Positions 51,660 through 63,800 of a stretch of 64,000 nucleotides of DNA are shown piece by piece (position 1 is the stretch's first letter; each line of letters starts with the position of its first letter). The DNA is taken from positions 7,359,152 through 7,423,151 of the forward strand of contig OZ034966.1 in assembly GCA_964030785.1 (NCBI GenBank), in the 5' to 3' direction. This DNA comes from Siderastrea siderea (taxonomy: Eukaryota; Cnidaria; Anthozoa; Scleractinia; Rhizangiidae). Made by a program: the position numbers and the translations under genes. The notes below the pieces were generated by a model that saw only the letters and a program-made list of their open reading frames with translations, did no database searches and had not been told where the DNA came from.

Positions 51660-53670
51660 GGCCAAGTGAATTTTCCGTCCACGGAGGGACGGAAAATTCT
51701 GATTGGTCGTTACTGAAAGTTGTCAATCAATCTGTCAGCATCGGATCAACGCTCTAACGGCTGGTTGTTGCGAATGGTTCATCTTATTATTTTATTGTCA
51801 ATGTATTTAGCGGATGTTTTTAGTAAAGTGGTCGATCTATAAACGGCTGAAAATTGAAGGCTTTTTACGGGTCACATCAAAATCACCAGTGTTTAGATGA
51901 ATCGTGTCTGATTCAAACGGGTAAATAATCGACTTTCTCTCGAAACGACTGCACTTCACACAGGTCGTCCCGTTTCTCCTGGAATGAAACTTCTATTCCA
52001 TCGTATCGACAATAACTACTGTTTGCCGAACACGCACCTCGATTTGGGATTGTAATTTTTCCAATAAATACATCGGGCAAACTCCTCGAGTCCGCTGAAA
52101 GCTTTTAAAAAGTTCACAGCGCTCACGTAAACAACTTTATGCAAATTAATTTTTGGTTGAAATTTGACCCACGGGGAATTTGAATACGCAGTGAAACGTT
52201 GTGTGACGGACGGAATAAAAGGTGCATTGTATTGAATGATTGTAAACTTATTAAATTACTATAGAGCTTCAGTTATTTAGAACTATAAATCAAATGAAAA
52301 AAACTTAAAAATCCCAAACGTTTCGTAGCTGAGTGTACCGTTCGTATCAAGATAGAAAACGCTACAATCAATCTGCGGTGTAGATGCAAGTAAAATTTGC
52401 ATAATATCACGTGTAATTTGAAACCTAGATCTTGCTCGCTAAAATTCAACAGCCACGTTTCTAAAAGCAAAACAACGGGAACAAGGTCATGATTTTTATA
52501 CCGAACGTTTTCCTGCAACCATTAAATTCATTCGAGATCATTTTCAGACGAGAAAATTAAGTCTGCACAGAAGCAAATTTCAAGACGTGCTTGTTTGTTT
52601 ACTTTTTATCGCCGGTAGTTTTTGCCGACTGCCGACGAACAAACATTGATTGGTTGGGATATTCGAAACCACAGAATCTGTCATCAGTTTGTCAAAATGC
52701 AAATAAGGGGGCGGAAGCCAAAAAAGCAGCCCATCCGGGCAGGCGGTATTTCAGCTTCTCCTCCCCAAGCCACTCGCGGCTGCGCCGCTCGCTGTCGCGG
52801 CTTCGCCGCTTTTGCTTGTGCGCGCGAAACCCAACAATACCGCCAGCTACGCAGGCTATAATTTCTCCAGATTCTGACGATGTGTTTGTCTTTATCGATA
52901 ATCATGTTTTACAGTACCATATTCACAACAGTATATATGTTCAGTTGTGGACAAATGTTATGGCTTTGGTAGGCTTTCTGCTAGTGCCCTAAGTCTCAGC
53001 CAAATCAACAAGTTCTTCTGAACTCACTGACAGCAGTCTTGATAGCAAGGAATGCGGTATTATTAACCTGCAATCAGGCCGAATTTTAGCATCGCTCTCA
53101 TCTTCTCTTACGTTGGTCGCTCGCTAGGTCGTTTCTCCCTTCCCGCCTGAATCTTTCACCGAGCGAAACGAAAATAGAGCCTGATGGTTACGGTACTATG
53201 GGTAAAACCGCTGATCGATATTGCGATACTGTGAGGGAGCATCAAATCATTGCAAACTAAATTGCAAACAAAACTTCAGGATCGCTTGTGAAAAAGCTTT
53301 TCCAAGTTTCAAGCTTTTTTGCAACAAATAACAAGAAAACCTTGAAAACACCATGAGTGAATGCGTAACAGTCTGGTAGCAAAAAATTATTTGACCGGCA
53401 AAGAAAGATAAGATAAGGAAGATAAGAGGATTGATGCAGTACGAAAACTCAGGAGAAAATACTTTTACTTATGTGTGGGGGAGTTTTCTTTAAGTAAATT
53501 TACTCAAAGTAACCAAAAAACTTGTGGGAGGATACGATACCCTTTCCACCTGTAAAAGCAAATGAACAAAACTCCTTCTAAAACTGATTTGGCTCGTAAT
53601 TTGACACCTTTATTGTTATAAGCAAAGTAAAGTTTGACTCGTTGCTTTTCTCCTGACTTTCACAGCTACC
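51660..53670. other. no gene seen; dispersed-repeat pieces
   Basis: No convincing coding sequence. 51670-51710 has a short palindrome around TTTTCCGTCCACGG. 52720-52860 is a GC-rich repeat-like block (CGCGGCTGCGCCGCTCGC). 53075-53185 resembles two separate parts of R1 (21500-21565 and 22450-22510), so it is a small related element. Confidence 0.45.
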
Positions 53671-53673
53671 ATA

Positions 53674-53752
53674 ATGTTGATGGTAAACGCTTGGCCTTTC
53701 GTGATTATCACAGCTTTACTGGCTGACGCTGCACCTTCGCTTGAAGTTTCTG
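53674..53752 (+). CDS. duplicated signal-peptide first exon, copy 5 (inverted side)
   Basis: 79 nt with donor TCTG|GTGAGTAC. The peptide begins MLMVNAWPFVIITALLADAA. Orientation is opposite to the copies at 33-41 kb. No matching exon 2 is seen downstream on the plus strand inside the window. Confidence 0.6.
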
Positions 53753-55990
53753 GTGAGTACTACATGCAAGAACTTTTGAGCACCTTTACAAGACGTAAAG
53801 GAAAATTCTAACTGAGAACGGTACCTCGTGCGAAGACGATAGTAATTTTCCTTTACTGGCACAGGCATTCCGATTTTCATAAGGTGATAAAATGCAGTGT
53901 AAACACAAGGTCGACTATTAAAATAACACCACTATAGTTAATAATTATCACTAAGGCTACTTTCTCTCTACTCAACCGCCCTAAAATCTAACGATTACAA
54001 TATTTTCAAAGAGGAAATCTCTCGAACACGAGAAAGACCCCAACTAAAAATTTCTATTAAATCCACGCAGCTTCTTATCTATCTTTTTTCTATGAATACA
54101 ATTTATAACCGAAAGCAACTGAGACTTGTGAAGTTAACGGTTTATAACGGATTTCCGGGCAACAGGTAACCTTCAAAATTAAAGTTGTCAATTAGCCGTC
54201 TTTGGATAAAATCAACATCTTCGAAAGTAGATACCTTTTTCTCGTGTTTCACTTCAGTGGAAGTTTCGGAAAGTGCCCAAAAAAATTGACGTAGAAGTAT
54301 CAGATTTTTCAGTAGAGGAGGAATTTGCAGGTTTACCAGAAAGTTAAGTTTTTAGAAACTTGTTTTTGCTTTGAAATTGATCAAGCCTTTTAAAAATCGT
54401 CTCAGTGGCTTAAAAAAATCATGTCTGGTTACAAGATGAAAGTTTTGTTAACCCATACAGGAAGTGGCTGGAGTCGTGTAATCTACACTAAGAAAAAGCT
54501 CAAATATAATCGACGTTCAAATATAAGTTATTATCGACAGTTAACATAAATAACGTCCTTGACGTCATTTGATTTCCTAACCTCAAAAAAATATCCTCTT
54601 AAGTAAAACTTTCAGATGAGTTAGAACAAAGACAACTTGTGGGAGAACACAATAGCCTTCCCACATGGAGAAAGCAAATCTCAAGGAATTGAGCAAGAAT
54701 CCTTGTAAAATTGGCTTTACCTTTTAGTTTGACACTTTTGTTGTTATAGGCAAAATACAGCCCTGGAAGGTTAAAACAAGTTGTAAGTAGGCCTTAATCA
54801 AGGTTTCACTTATAGCGGGTTTTTAAAATTCCTATACCCTGGCAAAACGCAAAGTAAACAGCAGGGCGAATATTTGAAATAACGCTAGTGGTAAACAAAT
54901 TGTCAGAAATACTTTTTGTCTACTCGAAAGCACTAGAACATTAAGGTTACGATCATTTCGAAGAGGAAATTTCTACAACACAAGGAATTGCCTTGCGTTT
55001 TAATAATTCAGTGAAGGTTTTACATAGTCAAGTTTTTTGATAGCGAAGAAAGCTCTTTGATTAAGTAGCCTGAGAAACGACCATTTTAACGATTGCCTAA
55101 TTAATTAATTTTGGAAGTGGACTTTTAATTGGTACCGTAGAGTCCATTATGTTAATAAACTGTTGCGAGATTTATTTTAATTTTTGTCTACCGTAATGTT
55201 ACAAAAATGCTAGATGTTTTGAACACGACCAAGCCTTTTAGTAAATCGTCCCAAACTTTGGCTTCTAATATTGCATTTGATTCCGTTGAAGGAGATTGCA
55301 TTCGGTAAGGCTTTTAACATACCAGAAAAGCGCCTTTTGGGAAAACATGATACCATACCGGTACCCTAAAACGGTTATCAAGCCAATTTAACAAGAGGGC
55401 ACGTAACTTTTTACTTTATCGAGCAGAAATCAGTTGATGTTAAAAAGATTTCAACACGTTGGTAAAGCTGAAGAAAAGAGGGAAATGGGACGTAAAGAAG
55501 AGATAGCAATTTCCTAATTTCAGTGGAATATCAGCTACTGATAAAGTTTCTTCAAAGCTATGGCTGTGAAAGACTTGACGGAATTTTTTTTTTGGATAAA
55601 ATAAAGCCCTTTTGTAAGTTGTCTGTAATGTCCAAAGCGAGTTTTATTAGCCTTGCCGTGAGTAATCTTGCCCTTCAAATCCTTTGGCTGAGAAAATATC
55701 ACAGAACAACACCGATTGAATTGTTCAAAGTGAGAATTTCTTATTACCTGCTGAAACCATTTGCAGTTGTTTCGCTTGAACCAGTATAATTTTAAGTTCT
55801 TATGGCTTTTAGGTCAGAACAAAGATAACTTGTGGGAAAACACGACATCCTTGCCTAAAAGCAAATTCCAAATCAGTGAGCTGACTTTCTTGCGTGGCTA
55901 CAAGGTTAGGTAATTTTTAGGCTTCCGTCATCATAAGTGAAAAACATTTTGGTTCGTTTCACTTTGAATCTGAATTTCAAGACTAACACA
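53753..55990. repeat. inverted counterpart of the 33-41 kb duplication array
   Basis: Blocks such as AACTTGTGGGAGAACAC, GTTAATAAACTG near AACATAATGGACTC-type sequence, and GGCTTCCGTCATCATAAG appear here in reverse orientation compared with 35-40 kb. No gene beyond the small exons. Confidence 0.65.
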
Positions 55991-56069
55991 ATGTTGACGG
56001 TAAACATTCTACCTTTTGTGATTCTCGCAGTTTTAGTGGTTGGCGCTGAAGCTTCGAATGATGATTCTG
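55991..56069 (+). CDS. duplicated signal-peptide first exon, copy 6 (inverted side)
   Basis: 79 nt with donor TCTG|GTGAGTGC. The peptide begins MLTVNILPFVILAVLVVGAE. It is closest to copy 3 at 38226 in sequence and in flanks (GTGCTACTTGATGTT after the donor). Confidence 0.6.
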
Positions 56070-56524
56070 GTGAGTGCTACTTGATGTTAAAACATTTTCA
56101 GTAACATCTATGAAAAACGTAAAGGAAAATCTGACGGACAACAGTTTTGGAAAGTTAAAGCACTTCGTATACAGATAGTCAGGATAAACGTTAAGACTTT
56201 GAATGGGCTAGAAGGCTTGGTAAAATACAGCATTTCCAGAATGTCGCTTATTGAAAGTAAAGGAACTGGCTAGAATACTATCGGTAAAATATTTCCATAC
56301 TCAATAACACAACAAAATAAAGAGGTTTAAATAAAATACTGAACTGTTGAATCACACAATTTCTCCTAGAGCGAAATTTTTCCGGGTCCCAAAGGTTTCC
56401 GATTTAGCTATCTGGCAGTTAGTTTTTAACTGACTCTGAAGGAATTTACTATCTTCCAAAGTACACACTATCTTCTCCCGAACGTTTCACTGAATTTAAG
56501 TACGCCACAAAATGTAGAAGAGAA

Positions 56525-56558
56525 ATGTTGATGGTTAACGTTTTGCATTTCTGTTTTG
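56525..56558 (+). pseudogene. decayed signal-peptide exon copy
   Basis: ATGTTGATGGTTAACGTTTTGC is followed by a diverged sequence without donor. It is the partner of the decayed copy at 37730, also about 0.55 kb from an intact exon. Confidence 0.55.
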
Positions 56559-56598
56559 TATTTCCCGTTTTTTCTCATTCGGCAAGGCTTTTAACCTA

Positions 56599-56871
56599 CA
56601 ACTATGGCCATAATTCTTGGGACACTTTGCTCAACTGGCGTCCCGTTAGCGTCATTTGAAAAATACTCTTGCCTCGCCCCCCTCCCCCCTGTACAATGTT
56701 GAAGTTAGGTTTTGAAACTGGTGACTGATCTTCAACATTGTTTGGGGAGGTGGGGGGGGGGGGGCGATAGTCATAAAACTTGTAAAAGACTTCTAATTAC
56801 AGTGGAGATTACATTTTCTTACTTCTCATTGAAATATTACCAAGTGTCCCAAGGTCTAATGGCCATAATTG
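56599..56871 (+). mobile_element. hairpin MITE, copy 1 of 3
   Basis: Imperfect inverted ends: CAACTATGGCCATAATTCTTGGGACACTT at the left against AAGTGTCCCAAGG...TGGCCATAATTG at the right. Inside is a second hairpin (ACAATGTTGAAG / CTTCAACATTGT) and complementary C-rich and G-rich runs. Further copies lie at 58183-58453 and 59765-60036. Confidence 0.75.
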
Positions 56872-58182
56872 TCTATAGATCAGTTTGAAAGAGAAAGCGT
56901 TTGTCGCTTAGAATGTAAGCCTTGACTAGTAGAAATAGACAGTCTCGTTTCGGAAATAGCTCGAACAAGCCATAGTCCTGGGTAGTTAGTATATTTTATC
57001 ATCACATGCGGCATTACTTTGCGGACTATTAATTGAAGATACAGGAAGTGGCATTTATGACATCTTTTCATACTTTCTTTTCGGGCTAAAATATGCGTTT
57101 ATAGGGTTCTGTTTCCTTACTGATATAAAAAAGCCTTGTTCAATGACAGGCAATATTGCTATTTTCACAAACAGTCTGATTTAACAGAGGAACGCTATAT
57201 GAGCGTTGAAACATACACGTTTATGTTATCACTGCGTTAACAGTACTCAGCTAAGAAAGCAACAGTACTCACACAAATTGTCAGGCGTAACAACACAGCT
57301 TATTGAGGTTTACTTTTGTTTTCTATGGCAATATGTTAGCAATAGTTTCTTCAACTTACTGAGATTAAAAAGTCTCGAATGATCCCTAGCTATCGAATTT
57401 TATCAACAGTACTCACCTATAAACAAGAAGTAAATATCCCCTCTCTTGTTTATTTTAGTGCAAATATGCCGAGTACTGTGCTAAAGTCGACCAAAACGAG
57501 CATCATTGATATAGAAAACCTGATTAAACTATTATTCTAATAGGAGTGATACATTTGAACCACTTTTACTGGGATTCTTTCTATTCTAGAACGAGAAAAA
57601 GCGGAAAATGTTGCTGAGTACTGTTGCCGAGTACTGTTGGCGTTACTCATTAACCATGACGTATTATACGCGTGACTTAAATTCCAGTTCGAAGTATCTG
57701 GTGACGAACTGCGATTTATTAGCATTCAACGGAAAGAAAATATTTTCAAATGCAGAGTGAATTGTGTCACTTGGGTAAAAAGGACACCCTATAGCCTCAT
57801 TGATTTGCTGTTGGGACGATAAAAATCCGTTTTCAAGCTTGCTCAGTCAATGCTATTACTTCGTAAAATAAGCCTTATATTTGTTGCAAGTACGTTCTCT
57901 CTCTTTTAACAGTAATTAGGGTATCGTTTTGGTGTGATAACTTCGTCTTTCAATGAGAAAAGTCACTCGAGTGTATTATATTTTACACACCCAGAACCGT
58001 TCCACCAACATTTTACTGGAATGACACTTACCCACCCCTCCCCCAACTATTCTTGTGTCACATGTGCCATTTGCAATGCAAAACGCCAGCAACCACAGTT
58101 TACCACTGAAACTGTACATAAGTCACAGAGTTTGGTTGGTTTGCAGTTACAATGGGCAATTTCATCATCGATCGCATTCAGA
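56872..58182 (+). repeat. 1311-bp spacer with GAGTACTG octamers, copy 1
   Basis: Non-coding. CAGTACTC occurs near 57243, 57265 and 57408 and its reverse complement GAGTACTG near 57472, 57615 and 57629, pointing toward one another. The second copy is 58454-59764. The clustered octamers look like protein-binding subterminal repeats of a DNA transposon, but no transposase is present. Confidence 0.65.
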
Positions 58183-60036
58183 CAACTATGGCCATAATTC
58201 TTGGGACACTTTGCTCAACTGGCGTCCCGTTAGCGTCATTTGAAAAATACTCTTGCCTCGCCCCCCTCCCCCCTGTACAATGTTGAAGTTAGGTTTTGAA
58301 ACTGGTGACTGATCTTCAACATTGTTTGGGGAGGTGGGGGGGGGGGCGATAGTCATAAAACTTGTAAAAGACTTCTAATTACAGTGGAGATTACATTTTC
58401 TTACTTCTCATTGAAATATTACCAAGTGTCCCAAGGTCTAATGGCCATAATTGTCTATAGATCAGTTTGAAAGAGAAAGCGTTTGTCGCTTAGAATGTAA
58501 GCCTTGACTAGTAGAAATAGACAGTCTCGTTTCGGAAATAGCTCGAACAAGCCATAGTCCTGGGTAGTTAGTATATTTTATCATCACATGCGGCATTACT
58601 TTGCGGACTATTAATTGAAGATACAGGAAGTGGCATTTATGACATCTTTTCATACTTTCTTTTCGGGCTAAAATATGCGTTTATAGGGTTCTGTTTCCTT
58701 ACTGATATAAAAAAGCCTTGTTCAATGACAGGCAATATTGCTATTTTCACAAACAGTCTGATTTAACAGAGGAACGCTATATGAGCGTTGAAACATACAC
58801 GTTTATGTTATCACTGCGTTAACAGTACTCAGCTAAGAAAGCAACAGTACTCACACAAATTGTCAGGCGTAACAACACAGCTTATTGAGGTTTACTTTTG
58901 TTTTCTATGGCAATATGTTAGCAATAGTTTCTTCAACTTACTGAGATTAAAAAGTCTCGAATGATCCCTAGCTATCGAATTTTATCAACAGTACTCACCT
59001 ATAAACAAGAAGTAAATATCCCCTCTCTTGTTTATTTTAGTGCAAATATGCCGAGTACTGTGCTAAAGTCGACCAAAACGAGCATCATTGATATAGAAAA
59101 CCTGATTAAACTATTATTCTAATAGGAGTGATACATTTGAACCACTTTTACTGGGATTCTTTCCATTCTAGAACGAGAAAAAGCGGAAAATGTTGCTGAG
59201 TACTGTTGCCGAGTACTGTTGGCGTTACTCATTAACCATGACGTATTATACGCGTGACTTAAATTCCAGTTCGAAGTATCTGGTGACGAACTGCGATTTA
59301 TTAGCATTCAACGGAAAGAAAATATTTTCAAATGCAGAGTGAATTGTGTCACTTGGGTAAAAAGGACACCCTATAGCCTCATTGATTTGCTGTTGGGACG
59401 ATAAAAATCCGTTTTCAAGCTTGCTCAGTCAATGCTATTACTTCGTAAAATAAGCCTTATATTTGTTGCAAGTACGTTCTCTCTCTTTTAACAGTAATTA
59501 GGGTATCGTTTTGGTGTGATAACTTCGTCTTTCAATGAGAAAAGTCACTCGAGTGTATTATATTTTACACACCCAGAACCGTTCCACCAACATTTTACTG
59601 GAATGACACTTACCCACCCCTCCCCCAACTATTCTTGTGTCACATGTGCCATTTGCAATGCAAAACGCCAGCAACCACAGTTTACCACTGAAACTGTACA
59701 TAAGTCACAGAGTTTGGTTGGTTTGCAGTTACAATGGGCAATTTCATCATCGATCGCATTCAGACAACTATGGCCATAATTCTTGGGACACTTTGCTCAA
59801 CTGGCGTCCCGTTAGCGTCATTTGAAAAATACTCTTGCCTCGCCCCCCTCCCCCCTGTACAATGTTGAAGTTAGGTTTTGAAACTGGTGACTGATCTTCA
59901 ACATTGTTTGGGGAGGTGGGGGGGGGGGGCGATAGTCATAAAACTTGTAAAAGACTTCTAATTACAGTGGAGATTACATTTTCTTACTTCTCATTGAAAT
60001 ATTACCAAGTGTCCCAAGGTCTAATGGCCATAATTG

Positions 60037-60856
60037 TAGCTAACACACAAAGCAATGTCGTGGGAGCATTTCCAGAATGTCGCTTATTGAAAGTAAAGCA
60101 ACTGGCTAGAATACTATCGGTAAAATGTTTGCATACTCAATAACACAAGAAAATAAAGAGGCCTAAATGAAATACTGAACTGTTGAATCACACAATTTCT
60201 CATAGCACGAAATTTTTCCGGGTCCCAAAGGTTTGCGATTTATCTATCTGGCAGTTAGTTTTCAACTGACTCTGAAGGAATTTAATATCTTCGAAAGTAC
60301 GCACTATCTTCTCGTAGTTTATGTCACTTAAAGTTTCACTGAACTTAAGTACGCCACAAAATGTAGAAGAGATGATGGTTAACGCTTTGCCTTTCGTGGT
60401 TATCCAGATTCCTTTTTTGTTCTGTTCTGTTTTGTATTTCCCGTTTTTTCTCATTCGGCAAGGCTTTTAACCCAGCTAACACAGAAAGCAATGTCGTGGG
60501 AGAATATGATACTTTTCTTACAACAGTTGTCAGGCCAATGTGGCAAGAGAACGGGTTTGTATGGCGGTTTTCCTTTCTTCTTTTCTACGCAATATTGAGG
60601 GCATGTTCAGGGCATTCTAGAGCATTCGGTAAAGCCTTTAACAAACAAGAAAGATTCTTCGGGGAAGGACACGACAACCGGTATAGCCTAAGACAGTCAT
60701 CAAGCCGATTAAGTGGGAGAACTTGCTAAGGCTCAAAATTGTTTGATGACAACAGGATTTAAAAAACATTGCTAAAAAAAGCAAGAAATAAAAAAGGGTG
60801 TGTAAGGACGTGTAAATTATCCCTTGAAGCCTGAGTTGAACATGCTACATAGCAAT
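60037..60856 (+). other. remnant of the duplication array with a decayed signal-peptide exon
   Basis: ATGATGGTTAACGCTTTGCC at 60372, followed by TTTCGTGGTTATCC, matches the start of the signal-peptide exon and then diverges. GCTAACACA(G/C)AAAGCAATGTCGTGGGAG occurs twice (60042, 60475). No complete gene. Confidence 0.55.
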
Positions 60857-63800
60857 TAAAATAGCCGAAAGAAAAAACTCTAGTAGTCCTGATTTCTTCA
60901 ATAACGTGAGCTAACAGTCCATTAGCTAGGTTCTCAAAAATGACGATTCGCACAACCCAGAGTACTGAAAAGGTTTGATGACGGATTCCAATAGATTACA
61001 ACCTTCTCTTTTTCGATAGGTAGTTTGTAGTTTCAAATTGTGGTATACCTTTTGAGACATAGCTGTGCGGGGCGAGTCAAACAGAGTTTAGCATAAGAAT
61101 GAGGCTGGAAAAATGTCTCAATATCTTCAAGGAAATATCTTGAATATTTCCGGATATCTCTAACATTCTGTGAAAGTGAACTATGAAAAAAACACAACAG
61201 CTTTGAAAAGAAGTCACGTGAGTGTCCTCGTGTTATGTGACGCGACACAGCATCTTCTTTCACTTTTGGCGAATAGGAACTGAAACTTTTTGCTGACAAA
61301 AATCTGCAAAGCGTTTGCATGGTTAATGTCCTTTTTTCCCAATTACAGTGTAAAAACGCATTTTTAAATAGCCAAAGCTGTAACACTAGCGCCTTTTACT
61401 GGAGCCTCGACTTGATGTTTAAAGAAAGAGGAAAAGTGATAGTAGACAACGCAAGGAAAGAAGCCACTTTGTTTGATGCAGTTTGCTCCCCAGAGAATGT
61501 CTAAAACAAAGTTGTATAAGAAAGGAAGTTAAAAATAAACAACTCGTGTTTAAGCACATTCTGCAAAGACCGAAAGTACCAATTTTTATAAGAAATGGAA
61601 ACTTTAAAGGCATTGCTTTTGATAAGAGTGCAGAAGAGAAGAGAATGAAAAAAGAGGTGAACAGAAGGAAATTCTCCGGAAATCGTTTTTGTGGGTCCAT
61701 CAAGACCAGTTCCTAAACAATGGATGAAGTACATTTCCAGCCCGTGAAATAAGGCTTATCTCGTGGTATTTGTAATATCATATTTGTAATATTCCGTATG
61801 TTACTATCTAAATAGGGGCCAAGTTAAAGTGATGGTCTGTGATGGTACTATACCAAAGCGCTTGAGACGTAGGAAGAAATGCCACGATTTCTCATCCGTC
61901 CAGTGCAAATATTACCATCGTGCTCGGCTAAATAAACGCCTGTTATGCAGGTTACACTTTCATACCCTTACACGTGTAGATGTAGTTACTGTGCCTTAAA
62001 CCATCTGCAAAACGCCGTAGATTGTCTTTGCTGCAAAGAAATTCAGAAACGCGTCGAATCTCTCGAAGTGCAGTTTTCTCGCGCGAAGCCGCGAACTTGA
62101 CATAAACAATGCACCCGGGATTCAGTGTTGTCTGCCTAAAACAGTTGGTCGCTACGATCAGATGCAGCAAAATGTAATGCAATAGACGGAAGAAATTGTT
62201 GTCAGATTAGCTCGGAAGGAATTAAGTGAGAAATTATTTGTGTTCTTGTGGACTCTCTGAAACATTTCTGTTGCATTACGTCTAGGCAAATTGACACTCG
62301 AAATTTCAGCACTGTTTACTTCCGATATATTGACCAGTGTGATTCATAACCGCGGTAAAGATTATAACATCCTTCGTTTGTGCACAACTGGACTACGGAT
62401 AATTATAAAACTATGATGAAAACATGTCTGACTAAGTTTTGAAAGGAATGAGCAAACTAATCTTCATTTAATAATCTTACTGCAGCTTATTGAAAGACCT
62501 GAAATATCAATGAAATTGGCTATTGCACAATTTACAAAGACATAAAACAACAACGTTTCAGAGAGTTCACAAGAACGCAGAGAATTACTCACTTCTCTTC
62601 CGAAGCAATCTAATCATACTTTCTTCTATCTACCGTATTATAGTTTCTCCATCTGATCGTAGCGACCATCAGTTTTAGTCAGACAACACTGAACAGTACC
62701 GGGTGGGTTGTTACACATCCTGTTGTTGTGTCAAGTTTGCGGCTTCGCGCGAAACAACGGCGCTTCGACAGATGCGACACATCTTTGAATTTTTCAGTGA
62801 AGCAAAGACAATCTGCGGCGTTTTGCAGATGGTTCAAGGCACAGTTACCACATCTACACCTGTAAGATTATGAAAGTATTACCTGCAAAACAGGCGTTTA
62901 TTTAGCCGAGCGCGAACAAGGTTTTTTAGCCGAGCATAATTATAATAATTGCACCGGGAGATGAGAAATCGTGGCACTTCTTACTACGTCTCGAGCGCTT
63001 CGGCACCATCAAATAGGTTTTCTAGATTCTGTTTTCTTCGTTGCACCTCCTATCTTTTGATAGTATCCTCTAAGTCAATTTCATCGGTTAGAGGATTGTC
63101 CATGTAAGGACCTTTTGGTTCTGAATAGCTTCTTTTTCGATCTCGAGTTCTGTGTTGCTTTCAATTTCAGAAGTTAGCGACTCGCATTCGATGGACTCTA
63201 AAGCTCCAAATCACTGCCCAGATTACTTGTAACATCAGCAGTTTTACATAATTTCGTGCTATTTGGGGTTGCAGGAATAAATAATATGTATTAGATCTCA
63301 GCAATGCGGTCCATGTAGTTTTTTTTGGCATCGACTCCGTTCCTGGTATGACGTCACGACGTGACTATGCCCAGGTCTCCCTTTGCACGGTTTTTGACAT
63401 GACTGGAAGTAAAATTTCACGTTTTAAACGGCAAAAGCGCGGGGAAGGAAAATCGAAATCCAAAACTAATTTTTGATATTCATATCAGAATGCCATTTAG
63501 ATTCGGTCAGGCAAATAAAAAAAATCTGTCATATACACTTTAAATAAATTCTCGTTTAAAGTTTCCATTTCTTGAAAAACTTGGTACTTTTGGTACCTTG
63601 CAGAATGTGCATCAACACGAGTTGTTGATTTTTAACTTCCTTTTTATACAACTTTGTTTTAGTCATTCTCTGGGGAGCAAACGGCCGAATTTTAGTATCG
63701 CTCTCATATTTTCTTACGTTGGTCGCTCGCTAAAATAGGGCCTGATACAATCTCTCACAGGACCTTGTGCCGGATTGGTCCTTTAACAATAGAGCTGTCA

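Larger units (their letters stand above)
56599..60036 (+). repeat. tandem duplication, about 1583-bp unit, 2.2 copies
   Basis: 56599-58182 and 58183-59764 are nearly identical (a T/C change near 57582 and G-run length differences). A third, partial copy covers 59765-60036. The unit is a 272-bp hairpin MITE plus a 1311-bp spacer. Flanking host sequence (TTTTAACC before, AGCTAACACA after) is found uninterrupted at about 60465-60485. Confidence 0.92.

Noticed and set aside
51310..51726. Proline-rich 138-aa minus-strand ORF
   Set aside because: It arises from a GC-rich direct duplication and a purine run, and there is no support for coding.
56880..59825. Repeated 62-87-aa ORFs in the 1.58-kb tandem units
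   Set aside because: Conserved only because the DNA was recently duplicated. They overlap on both strands and resemble no known protein.
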